A DNA stretch of 18,694 nt from Clostridia bacterium BRH_c25 (GCA_001515955.1 LOES01000021.1:1-18694), one strand, 5' to 3'. Shown: positions 8,377 through 14,989, counted from the first letter of the stretch. Translations and numbers: made by a program. The notes: generated from the letters alone by a model not told the origin.

Positions 8377-8404
8377 GCTGAGGTGTTTGTTCAAATACCT
8401 CAGC
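8377..8404 (-). promoter_or_regulatory. Strong hairpin between precursor and maturase genes
   Basis: Arms GCTGAGGTGTTTG (8377-8389) and CAAATACCTCAGC (8392-8404) pair over 13 positions with one G-T wobble and a very tight loop. On the minus strand it follows the precursor stop by about 80 bases and precedes the maturase start by about 65. No run of T follows, so it is more likely an RNA-stability or partial read-through element than a full terminator. Such an element would let the precursor be made in excess of its enzymes. Confidence 0.65.
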
Positions 8405-8484
8405 CGTGTGTTAATCTTTATCTCAATATCTCTATAGAACAACTAAAAAACATGAATATACTACTCATACTTCATTCAGTTTCC

Positions 8485-8679
8485 TTAACCCATATCATAT
8501 AATTTATCGTCATTTCTTGTAACGTATGAATCCTCTGATTCATACTCAACATGCGCATCGTAAGCATCTTTCTCAAAGCAGTAGCAAGCGCATTCACAAC
8601 TGCAACCACCACAATTACATGCAAAGGCTTCAACTGTATTTAAAATATCGACATCAAACCTTTTCCTTAATTTTCTCAT
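8485..8679 (-). CDS. Cysteine-rich RiPP precursor (CLI_3235-family bacteriocin-like)
   Basis: 64 residues. A basic start (MRKLRKR) and a short leader ending in 'LNTVEAFA' run into a dense block of seven Cys at 21, 23, 26, 28, 30, 32 and 34 (CNCGGCSCECACYC). An acidic, Cys-free tail of about 30 residues (FEKDAYDAHVEYESED...) follows. The 'TVEAFAC' junction and the basic N-terminus are what I remember of the CLI_3235 putative bacteriocin precursors (TIGR04065), the partners of CcpM. The ribosome binding site is exceptionally strong (8685-8694), fitting a product needed in large amounts. It lies 95 bases after the exporter gene and is followed by a hairpin. The Cys block is presumably the modified core, and the acidic tail could be core, follower or removable. 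No double-glycine cleavage site is evident apart from the GG inside the Cys block. The final product's activity is unknown. Confidence 0.85.
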   Translation of the reverse strand: MRKLRKRFDVDILNTVEAFACNCGGCSCECACYCFEKDAYDAHVEYESEDSYVTRNDDKLYDMG

Positions 8680-8684
8680 TTTCT

Positions 8685-8694
8685 CCCCTCCCTT
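8685..8694 (-). promoter_or_regulatory. Very strong ribosome binding site of the precursor peptide
   Basis: On the minus strand AAGGGAGGGG ends about five bases before the precursor ATG (8679). It is the most purine-rich Shine-Dalgarno of the RiPP genes and fixes the start codon. It contrasts with the poor site before the exporter gene, suggesting that the peptide is translated far more than its neighbours. Confidence 0.75.
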
Positions 8695-8709
8695 CTCTTT
8701 AGTTCTGTC

Positions 8710-8727
8710 TTGAGACTTTATTGAGAC
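8710..8727. repeat. Two TTGAGAC direct repeats one helical turn apart
   Basis: TTGAGAC occurs at 8710-8716 and again at 8721-8727, an 11-base period, flanked by CTTG and CAAG that can pair. It lies 31-48 bases upstream of the precursor start. It could be an operator or a weak hairpin; chance is possible in so short a repeat. Confidence 0.35.
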
Positions 8728-8774
8728 AAGATACCAACACCACTTTTATGAAATATGCGGATTACAGTTACCTC

Positions 8775-10520
8775 TCATTGAGCTTGTTTCATAATATCTG
8801 AATAGATACAATTTCTTAACAACAACTCTTTATGTTTACCAATATCTAATATCCTCCCTTTGTCTATAAGAATTATCTTGTCCAATTTATTCAGAATATA
8901 AGGTCTATGCGTTACAAGGACAATAGTATTCTCCCTGAATTTGTTTACCAGAACATTATTAATCCATTTTTCATATTTCAAATCCAAGCTGGATGTTGCT
9001 TCATCCAATACTATTATTTTGCTTGACCTGGCAAATGCCCTTACTAAAGCAATCCTTTGCCTTTCACCTCCAGACAGCTTGATTCCGCCAGCACCCAGCT
9101 TTGTATTGATTTTAGCCGGAAGTTTATCTATAAAATCTTGTATTCCACCCAAATTAACTAATTCAAGTATCCTTTCATCAGATAAATCCGAAAAAAGTGC
9201 TATATTTTCCTTAACGCTTGCATTGAAAAGGTAAATATCCTGATTCACAACCGGTATTGCTTTCCTCAAGTCTTTTATATGTATATCCTTTATATCAACA
9301 CCGTCCAGATAAACTTGTCCGCCATCAGCTTCACATAATCGAAGTAATATATTTAAAAGAGTTGTCTTTCCCGAGCCATTCATACCTACAATACCAACTT
9401 TTTCTCCCTTTTTTACATTAAAACTAACATTATCCAATGCAACTTTATTATTATCATAGGAATAAGACACATTTTTGAACTCTATTTCTTCAGAGACAGA
9501 CTCCTTTGACATTCTTATAGAATCACTTTTATTTTTCTCACACTCCATATCGAGAAAAGCAAATAGCCTCCGTGCGGATAATAATATTTTGGTAAAATCA
9601 TACTTTATATTAATAAACGATGATATAGGAACCATGACATTCATGCTGTAAGTAAAAAATGCAAATAACCCTCCGACTGTGAATGTACCCTTAATAATCA
9701 TCAAGGCACTGACAACATAAATAAGTGTCGTAATTACTTTAAAAAATATACTTTCCGTTACTGAGTTGAGATTATCAATTATCTGCGCTCTAATATCTGT
9801 TTTTATGATATCTCTTTGCAGCCTTGTGAACTGCTGCATAATTATATTGTCTATTCCTGCCAGCTTTATTTCCTTTATACCGGCCATTCTATCGCCATAC
9901 CACCTGGAATACTCCCTGGATTGCTCCATATATTGCTGGTGTACTTCTTTTTTTAATCTAGTAAAATAACAAGTCATAACATACCTTACAGGTATAACAA
10001 TCAGAACAAGGACAGAAAGTCTATAATCAATTACTAACAAGCCAATAAATCCGCCGATTATTTTGAAAATACTTAATATCCTTAATGCAAAGGACTCATC
10101 AGTAATTCTTGCTATATTGCCAATGTCCATCCTATTATTATTAATTATTTCTGTAAAATTGTTATCATTAAAGTAGTGCATTCTGAGCTTCATCATTTTT
10201 CTCATTGATAGGCTTGTCCATTTATATATGTATAGATTATTTATATATGCAATTAACTTTGTTTCCAGAAGTCTAATGATTTGATCAAAGATAACTAGGA
10301 TTAAGCTCAAAATCGAGAGCTGAATAACAATACGCAGATTATTCTTCAGTAACCCACTATCAACTAAGTACTTATTTACTATAGGCAACGCAAAGCTAAT
10401 TCCTGCTGAGAACAGCATTAGCAAAATAATCAGAACACTATATTTTCTAAAAGGGTAAAGGCTCTTTAGTATTCTTTTTAATATATGTATGTTATCTTTC
10501 AAAGCAGTAATCACTTCCAT
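8775..10520 (-). CDS. ABC exporter, fused permease and ATPase, probable RiPP exporter
   Basis: 581 residues, the normal size of a homodimeric type I exporter half. The membrane domain (about 20-320) has hydrophobic segments starting near residues 28, 65, 150, 170, 258 and 281. The ATPase domain is complete: Walker A GMNGSGKT (379-386), Q-loop Gln427, signature LSGGERQR (482-489), Walker B IIVLDE (502-507) and switch His538. There is no N-terminal C39 peptidase, so it does not itself cut a leader. It is the first gene of the minus-strand array, 95 bases upstream of the precursor, and is therefore the best candidate for exporting the modified peptide and for self-protection. The ATG at 10520 has no good ribosome binding site (TAAATTAACTTT precedes it), but the MEVITAL start fits the family length. 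A general multidrug or lipid exporter cannot be excluded from sequence alone. Confidence 0.85.
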   Translation of the reverse strand: MEVITALKDNIHILKRILKSLYPFRKYSVLIILLMLFSAGISFALPIVNKYLVDSGLLKNNLRIVIQLSILSLILVIFDQIIRLLETKLIAYINNLYIYKWTSLSMRKMMKLRMHYFNDNNFTEIINNNRMDIGNIARITDESFALRILSIFKIIGGFIGLLVIDYRLSVLVLIVIPVRYVMTCYFTRLKKEVHQQYMEQSREYSRWYGDRMAGIKEIKLAGIDNIIMQQFTRLQRDIIKTDIRAQIIDNLNSVTESIFFKVITTLIYVVSALMIIKGTFTVGGLFAFFTYSMNVMVPISSFINIKYDFTKILLSARRLFAFLDMECEKNKSDSIRMSKESVSEEIEFKNVSYSYDNNKVALDNVSFNVKKGEKVGIVGMNGSGKTTLLNILLRLCEADGGQVYLDGVDIKDIHIKDLRKAIPVVNQDIYLFNASVKENIALFSDLSDERILELVNLGGIQDFIDKLPAKINTKLGAGGIKLSGGERQRIALVRAFARSSKIIVLDEATSSLDLKYEKWINNVLVNKFRENTIVLVTHRPYILNKLDKIILIDKGRILDIGKHKELLLRNCIYSDIMKQAQ

Positions 10521-11176
10521 AAAGTTAATTTATATACTATAGCAATACTGTTACTTGCCTTTAGGCTTGAGCCCTGAAAAATCATCTTCCCGGTATTGTG
10601 TCAGATATATTCTCAGTGTCCAGTCAGAGATACTGGCTGCTTGCAGATTCTTAATATGTCATAATCCTTTATCTTTATAATCTGTTCATTTTCAAAGATT
10701 ATTATTGTTGACATCAAAAATAGTCTCTTCCTTTGATTTATATTATTTCTATATATAACCATTATTACTTGTAATTCCCATATTTTGCATATTTTTTTAC
10801 ATACAGTACTATTCTTTATATGAACTGTAATATTTTCCAGTTTCATATATTAAATTTATACAATAAAGCTGTCTTATAATTTCAAAAAGATTTTCCTATT
10901 TTCTTAGAAATATATCTCATAGCATTAAAAAGTATTAATCTTTACAATAAATAATCAATAAATAACAAATGCTGTTTTAGGTGGTATATGTTAATTAGTA
11001 GATATGCCCTCTAGCAAAGATAATGGAATCTGTAACAACCGAAGTTGAGTAGCTCAAAATAAATCCGAATATTCCTAATGCATTTACAGTGTCTCTATCT
11101 ATCTGTATTCATATATATCTATACTCTTTGTCCTCCTGCTTAGTACCCCCGACGCACCGGGATTAGCTAACTGGCT
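10521..11176. other. AT-rich intergenic stretch, leader region of the RiPP array
   Basis: About 650 bases between the exporter start and the hairpins behind panB. No convincing gene is seen. It holds a candidate promoter (10919-10947) and a TACAGT/ACTGTA dyad (10802-10829). A 77-codon frame (10846-10613) has no ribosome binding site at its first ATG and no recognisable product. If the promoter is right, the exporter mRNA has an untranslated leader of nearly 400 bases. Confidence 0.5.
10919..10947 (-). promoter_or_regulatory. Candidate promoter of the RiPP gene array
   Basis: On the minus strand TTGTAA (10947-10942) is followed after 17 bases by TGCTAT (10924-10919). It points toward the exporter gene, about 400 bases away. 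Other imperfect pairs exist nearby (for example a TTGAAA before TGTATA around 10865-10890), so the assignment is weak. Confidence 0.3.
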
Positions 11177-11227
11177 GCTTGGCAGCTACCCTTGCCGGAC
11201 TTGTAACGGCACGGATAGCTGCCAAGC
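11177..11227. repeat. 51-base imperfect palindrome with 12-bp perfect outer arms
   Basis: GCTTGGCAGCTA (11177-11188) and TAGCTGCCAAGC (11216-11227) are perfect inverted repeats. Inside, CC-T-TGCCG (11190-11197) pairs with CGGCA-C-GG (11207-11214) with one mismatch, leaving a nine-base loop. It is GC-rich in an AT-rich gap and lies 22 bases beyond the panB terminator. Neither side has a T-run, so it is not a typical terminator. It could be a structured RNA, a REP-like repeat or the foot of a lost element. Confidence 0.7.
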
Positions 11228-11249
11228 TTCACTGGACGCACAACAAGAT

Positions 11250-11271
11250 AAAAGGCCGCTAATAAGCGGCC
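11250..11271 (-). terminator. Rho-independent terminator of panB
   Basis: GGCCGC (11254-11259) pairs with GCGGCC (11266-11271) around the loop TAATAA. Reading on the minus strand, the stem is followed by TTTTATCTT. It starts 23 bases after the panB stop, so panB is transcribed alone or is last in its transcript. Confidence 0.85.
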
Positions 11272-11294
11272 CAAAATGGGTTAATCTCTATATA

Positions 11295-12143
11295 TTATTT
11301 GAATTCGGCGAACAGCTTTTCAAAATCCTCCATGCTGTCAAGTACATGGTAGACATGCTCATCAGCCGGGAACTGCCTTTCTTTAACGTCCTTTATATAC
11401 TCTTTGAAAGCATTTGTTTCGATTTCTGCAACCTTCGCATACTTCTTTACAAATTTAGGAGTAAAGGCCTGGAATTTACCAAGCATATCTCCGCTTATGA
11501 TGAGCTGTCCGTCACATAATCCTGCACCTATTGAATACACAGGAATAGTGAGCAGCTTGGCAAGGAATGCTGTAACCTCCGGTGGAACAGCCTCTACAAG
11601 AATTGAATAAGCTCCTGCCTCCTGCACCGCCAACGCATCCTTTATCAGATTCCTTGCACTTTCCACTGTTCTGCCCTGAGCCTTATAACCTCCAAACTGT
11701 CCCGAGCTTTGAGGCGTCAAGCCGATATGTCCCATAACCACTATTCCCGCATCAGTTATAGCCTTTATTCTGCTCTTTACCCTGACTCCCCCTTCGAGCT
11801 TTATGCAGTCTACGCCCCCTTCCTTCAGGAATCTGACGGCATTTACTACTGCGTCCTCATCGGAAACCTGATAGGAACCAAAGGGCATGTCACCAATAAC
11901 CCAAGTATTTGGTGCACCTCTTTTCACTGCCTGGCAATGGGATATGCAGTCTTCCATAGTAACCGGTATAGTGCCTTCATAACCAAGCACCACCATACCC
12001 AAAGAGTCTCCGACCAGTATCATATCCATACCCGCCTGCTCAGCAAAGGAAGCTGTGGGGAAATCATAGGCAGTGACCCATGCAACAGTGTCCCCTTCTT
12101 TTTTCATCTTGTAAAAGTCTAATACACTTTTCTTCTTTGCCAT
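11295..12143 (-). CDS. panB: 3-methyl-2-oxobutanoate hydroxymethyltransferase
   Basis: 282 residues, close to the usual family length. PanB transfers a hydroxymethyl group from 5,10-methylenetetrahydrofolate to 3-methyl-2-oxobutanoate, giving ketopantoate, the first committed step of pantothenate and coenzyme A synthesis (cytoplasm). Key family motifs are present: Mg2+ ligands Asp46 (ILVGDSLGM) and Asp85 (VIGDMPFGSY), Lys115 in CIKLEGG, the HIGLTPQ loop at 139-145, and the catalytic Glu184 (ILVEAVPP). The ATG is preceded by AAAGGG about ten bases upstream. A candidate promoter is at 12188-12216 and a clear terminator at 11250-11271, so it looks monocistronic. It is not next to panC or panD, which are its neighbours in many bacteria. 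Base composition is higher in GC than the RiPP genes, fitting a core housekeeping gene. Confidence 0.97.
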   Translation of the reverse strand: MAKKKSVLDFYKMKKEGDTVAWVTAYDFPTASFAEQAGMDMILVGDSLGMVVLGYEGTIPVTMEDCISHCQAVKRGAPNTWVIGDMPFGSYQVSDEDAVVNAVRFLKEGGVDCIKLEGGVRVKSRIKAITDAGIVVMGHIGLTPQSSGQFGGYKAQGRTVESARNLIKDALAVQEAGAYSILVEAVPPEVTAFLAKLLTIPVYSIGAGLCDGQLIISGDMLGKFQAFTPKFVKKYAKVAEIETNAFKEYIKDVKERQFPADEHVYHVLDSMEDFEKLFAEFK

Positions 12144-12187
12144 AAAAGATCAACCCTTTCTTTTTATTTATATGGGATTTATTAGTA

Positions 12188-12216
12188 TTTCTACAAAAAT
12201 AATTTTTTACCTTCAA
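12188..12216 (-). promoter_or_regulatory. Candidate panB promoter
   Basis: On the minus strand TTGAAG (12216-12211) and TAGAAA (12193-12188) are 17 bases apart, 45 bases before the panB start. Each hexamer matches four of six consensus positions, so the call is weak. Confidence 0.3.
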
Positions 12217-12295
12217 AAATTATAATAAGTTGAAATATTAAGTATATATGCCATTTTTCTCAATAATAGTAGATTATATTCATATTTCCCTTATG

Positions 12296-12324
12296 TTGAA
12301 TAAATGCCATCCATATTGTAAAAT
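12296..12324 (+). promoter_or_regulatory. Promoter of the unrecognised 420-residue gene
   Basis: TTGAAT (12296-12301) and TAAAAT (12319-12324) are separated by exactly 17 bases, 39 bases before the ATG. The downstream ribosome binding site AGGAGG (12352-12357) has a spacing of six. This is a good sigma-A promoter by eye. Confidence 0.6.
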
Positions 12325-12363
12325 ACTATTGATGTCTCCAAAAATTTTAAGAGGAGGTATACT

Positions 12364-13626
12364 ATGCTAAGAGACCGTTTGAAGATTGACGCAGCTTTCA
12401 TTGAAGAACTTAACCTCTATTTTGCAAATCCAAGTAATAGTTTTATCAGCGAAATCCTGAGTGTGGTAGAGAAGTATGGCACTCCAGAAGAAATCAACGA
12501 GCAGGCAAAACAGGCACGTAAGCTGTCTAACCTGCTAGAGCGCCTGAAGAATCAGGATTCCCCTTATCTTAAGGATATTGAATGGCTCACATCCATGAGG
12601 GATAAAGGTGCTTTCATACCGGTATCCCAATACAGAAGAAACATTATGGGCGACAATGCTGATGCCATGAACTTCAACGAAGGCAAGGCAGTAACACTCG
12701 AAATCAGCGCACTGCAGTACTTCCCATGGCTTATTGATGAGGCAAAGCAGGCCATAGACAAAAAAGAGATAATGCCCGGAAGATACATACGTGTGCGTAA
12801 AATGAAGGAGCAGGAATCAGACAACGGAGATATCCTGGCAGTAGCTGCAGCAATGCAGATAGTTGGCGCAAGCTACGTAGAGACCCTTGATACCAAGGGT
12901 ACCGACGGTTCAAACGTTCACCTGGGAGGCCCAGCTACCATAACCGGCTATTTCGGCGGTGTAGGCCAGCCTAATGAGCATGGCCTGATGTGGATTGACG
13001 AACTCTTATACTATTATACCAACTATGGCATCAATGAAGTTCTTAATATTAACCCCGGCACAGTATTCCTTGGATATATGCTTTACAAGCTGGGAATCAA
13101 CATCAAGTTCAAAATATCTGTTTTCATGGGTAATGACAATCCTTTCTCAGTACTCTGGACATTGATGATGGCAAGGCTTTTTGCCAGAGAAGACGGCACC
13201 ACTCCTCTCATAGGCTTCAATCTCAGCAACTCCGTTAACAATGATACAATAGCGCTGAGCTCAGAGATTAGAAGGCAATTCGGCTTTGAAAACAATGTCA
13301 GAATTGAACACCACATTACCGAGACTTACAAGAGCATAGTCCGTCAGCCCTACAACAGGCGTGACGAGCTAATGGAAATCGCCCGCACAGTACCGAATAT
13401 TTCAGCCAAGCACGAAGGCGGCGATCCTGAAGCAGATGTTAAGCAGGCACATCCATCGGATATACTGGATTACTTCAGGGACAAGGAAGAAATCATAGCC
13501 TCCGGCGATATGCCGCATCTCCTGGCCAACTACCTTGGAAAGCATGATGCAGTTAATAATACTGCAAGAGCACTTACAGAAAATGGCCTTGCTTTCATAG
13601 GAGCCAAAAAACTGCATAAGAGATAA
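12364..13626 (+). CDS. Unrecognised conserved-looking cytoplasmic protein, 420 residues
   Basis: I do not recognise this protein. It has an ideal ribosome binding site (AGGAGG, spacing six), its own promoter, its own terminator and a GC-richer, housekeeping-like codon use, so it is surely a real and probably well-expressed gene. There is no signal peptide or membrane segment. Residues ~1-65 are helical and charged, perhaps a short coiled coil. From ~150 on, strand-helix alternation with Gly/Asn-rich turns ('GTDGSNVHLGGPATITGYFG', 'LNINPGTVFLGYML', 'ISVFMGNDNPFSVLW', 'LIGFNLSNSVNNDTI') suggests an alpha/beta, possibly TIM-barrel-like, enzyme fold. Candidate active-site clusters are HxxG near residue 180 and RIEHHITET near 320. 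Divergent from panB but with separate control; no functional link is shown. Confidence 0.9.
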   Translation: MLRDRLKIDAAFIEELNLYFANPSNSFISEILSVVEKYGTPEEINEQAKQARKLSNLLERLKNQDSPYLKDIEWLTSMRDKGAFIPVSQYRRNIMGDNADAMNFNEGKAVTLEISALQYFPWLIDEAKQAIDKKEIMPGRYIRVRKMKEQESDNGDILAVAAAMQIVGASYVETLDTKGTDGSNVHLGGPATITGYFGGVGQPNEHGLMWIDELLYYYTNYGINEVLNINPGTVFLGYMLYKLGINIKFKISVFMGNDNPFSVLWTLMMARLFAREDGTTPLIGFNLSNSVNNDTIALSSEIRRQFGFENNVRIEHHITETYKSIVRQPYNRRDELMEIARTVPNISAKHEGGDPEADVKQAHPSDILDYFRDKEEIIASGDMPHLLANYLGKHDAVNNTARALTENGLAFIGAKKLHKR

Positions 13627-13641
13627 AAGAGTAAATATTAA

Positions 13642-13691
13642 AGGGAGTGTCGCCAAACTACTTTTTAAGTAGTTTGCGATGCTCCCTTTTT
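13642..13691 (+). terminator. Rho-independent terminator of the 420-residue gene
   Basis: A long two-part stem: AGGGAG (13642-13647) pairs with CTCCCT (13682-13687), and inside it AAACTACTT pairs with AAGTAGTTT. Five T follow at 13687-13691. It starts 16 bases after the stop codon. Confidence 0.92.
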
Positions 13692-13736
13692 ATCTGAAAC
13701 TAAAATGCTTTAATAGAAGCCTTTTTTATATTAAGC

Positions 13737-13765
13737 TTGATTTTTAATATTACATAAGTTAAAAT
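13737..13765 (+). promoter_or_regulatory. xpt promoter
   Basis: TTGATT (13737-13742) and TAAAAT (13760-13765) with a 17-base spacer. Transcription would begin near 13772, just before the riboswitch aptamer at 13794. Confidence 0.6.
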
Positions 13766-13793
13766 AAACTATACTTTTGAAAACCTTATAGAG

Positions 13794-13862
13794 TCTCGTA
13801 TAATCTTGGAGATATGGTCCATAAGTTTCTACCAGACTACCGTAAATAGTCTGACTACGGGG
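13794..13862 (+). promoter_or_regulatory. Guanine-type purine riboswitch aptamer
   Basis: The three-way junction is readable. P1 pairs TCTCGTA (13794-13800) with TACGGGG (13856-13862). J1/2 is TAATC, L2 is GATATGG, J2/3 is AAGTTTCTACC, P3 pairs AGACTA with TAGTCT, and L3 is CCGTAAA. The specificity base in J3/1 is C (in GACTACG), which selects guanine or related oxopurines; adenine riboswitches have U. It controls xpt by transcription termination, using the terminator at 13924-13952. The ligand-free alternative pairing is CTACGGG (13855-13861) with CCTGTAG (13926-13932). Confidence 0.95.
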
Positions 13863-13923
13863 AATTAATTTAGATTTATACTTAAGTAGTACGTTAATAC
13901 TGGTATAATATTTGAATTTTTTC

Positions 13924-13952
13924 AACCTGTAGATAATCTCTGCAGGTTTTTT
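13924..13952 (+). terminator. Riboswitch-controlled terminator before xpt
   Basis: AACCTGTAGA (13924-13933) and TCTGCAGGTT (13939-13948) form a ten-pair stem with one G-T wobble and a five-base loop, followed by a T-run to 13952. Its 5' arm can instead pair with the 3' strand of aptamer stem P1. Guanine binding should therefore favour termination and switch xpt off. Confidence 0.92.
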
Positions 13953-13985
13953 ATTGTTTAAATTTAGGAAGAAATGAGGGATATT

Positions 13986-14561
13986 GTGCAGCTTTTAAAG
14001 GAAAAGATATTGAAGCAAGGTAAAAAACTGGAGGGTAATATATTAAAGGTTGATAGTTTTTTAAACCATCAGATTGATATTGAGTTATTAAATGAAATCG
14101 GAAAAGAATTTAAAAAAAGATTCCAGGATAAAAATGTCACTAAAGTACTGACTATAGAAGCATCCGGTATTGCAATCGCAGTTATTGCAGCTCAATATTT
14201 TAATGTGCCTGTTGTCTTCGCAAAAAAAACAGAATCCAAAAATTTAGATAAAGAAGTCTATGAAAGTAGTGTGTACTCATACACAAAGGCTCAGCATTAT
14301 AAAATACGGGTTTCTAAAGAATATATTAATAAAGAAGACAACATCTTGATTATTGATGATTTTTTAGCTAATGGGCAAGCAATTTTAGGCTTGAAGGAAA
14401 TTGTTGATGCTGCTGATGCGAATTTAGTAGGAGTTGGGATTGTTATAGAAAAAGGATTTCAAGTTGGTGGAAGCTTGTTAAGAGAAGCCGGTATAAATGT
14501 AGAATCATTAGCTATTATAGATTCTCTGGAAGAAGACGGGATAATTTTCAGGAATAATTGA
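13986..14561 (+). CDS. xpt: Xanthine phosphoribosyltransferase
   Basis: 191 residues from GTG at 13986; an in-frame ATG at 13974 would add four residues. GTG is preferred because GAGGG lies five bases before it, while the ATG has only a badly spaced AGGAAG, and because family members begin with the sequence that GTG gives (M-x-LLKEKI). The enzyme makes XMP from xanthine and PRPP in purine salvage (cytoplasm). Family signatures are present: '[15 protein letters not shown]', '[11 protein letters not shown]', the PRPP-binding [11 protein letters not shown], and '[12 protein letters not shown]'. Length and order match B. subtilis Xpt closely. A guanine riboswitch with terminator controls it. No xanthine permease (pbuX) follows, unlike in B. 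subtilis; instead the gene abuts relics, its stop lying two bases from the stop of the convergent UvrA-like fragment. Base composition is much more AT-rich than the gene before it. Confidence 0.95.
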   Translation: MQLLKEKILKQGKKLEGNILKVDSFLNHQIDIELLNEIGKEFKKRFQDKNVTKVLTIEASGIAIAVIAAQYFNVPVVFAKKTESKNLDKEVYESSVYSYTKAQHYKIRVSKEYINKEDNILIIDDFLANGQAILGLKEIVDAADANLVGVGIVIEKGFQVGGSLLREAGINVESLAIIDSLEEDGIIFRNN

Positions 14562-14563
14562 GC

Positions 14564-14989
14564 TTAATTCCAAGACTCCACCTTCTGCATGGTGGAGTAA
14601 TCAACCTGTCCTCCATTTATCCCTCCCTCCGGGCCAAGGTCCACAATCCAGTCGGAGGCTTTAATAACCTGCTGATTGTGCTCCACTACAATTACTGTGT
14701 TTCCGGAATCTACAATACGGTTCAAAAGGGTAAGAAAATTCTCAACATCCACCGGATGCAGTCCGGTTGTAGGCTCATCCATCAGATATAAGCTGTGCTT
14801 ACCTGCATTGTTAATCAGTTCCTTTGTCAATTTTAACCGTTGCCCTTCACCGCCGGATAAGGTAATGGTTTGACGGTCAAGAGAAAGGTATCCCAACCCC
14901 ACGTTCAAAATCCTCTGAATCTTTGTTTTTAAGTCCAGCAAATAGGATTCTACGAGATTGTGGTATGGGTTGGTTAAAGAATTGTGCAT
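14564..14989 (-). pseudogene. C-terminal relic of a UvrA-like ABC ATPase
   Basis: The frame encodes only the end of a UvrA-family protein: 'LNVGLGYLSLDRQTITLSGG', the signature LSGGEGQRLKL, Walker B LYLMDEPTTGLHP, switch EHN, and the family hallmark 'DWIVDLGPEGG'. There is no Walker A, no zinc fingers and no first ATPase half, whereas full UvrA or UvrA-like drug-resistance proteins are about 750-950 residues. UvrA similarity begins near 14945. The frame upstream of that is continuous with the solute-binding relic, so the ATG at 14989 is probably not a real start. The C-terminal end after GGINGG also looks shortened. It is probably non-functional, a deletion remnant. Expression as a stray fragment is possible but not suggested by any ribosome binding site. 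Confidence 0.85.

Noticed and set aside
6874..8679. Assignment as a SCIFF (six-Cys) or Clo7bot system
   Set aside because: SCIFF peptides have a different, well-spaced Cys pattern. Seven Cys would suit Clo7bot, but the carrier-like and P-loop companions fit the CcpM/CLI_3235 class better. This should be settled by a profile search.
1..10520. Base-composition mosaic: protease and maturase AT-rich, importer GC-richer, as a sign that genes were inserted separately
   Set aside because: Sampled 60-base lines vary as much within genes as between them: the lipoprotein gene gives 29 G/C at 4201 but 17 at 3841, and the protease gives 18 at 2041 but 29 at 2461.
10613..10846. 77-codon minus-strand frame upstream of the exporter, with an internal ATG giving 33 residues
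   Set aside because: No ribosome binding site at the first ATG, only a distantly spaced GGAAGAG before the inner one, no recognisable sequence, and it sits in a region that looks like an mRNA leader.
11140..11240. tRNA, integron attC site or c-di-GMP riboswitch around the 51-base palindrome
   Set aside because: No cloverleaf, no attC core sites in the right order, and no GNRA tetraloop/receptor pattern of the c-di-GMP aptamer.
13731..13925. 64-codon minus-strand frame
   Set aside because: It is antisense to the guanine riboswitch and xpt promoter, which fully explain the stretch.
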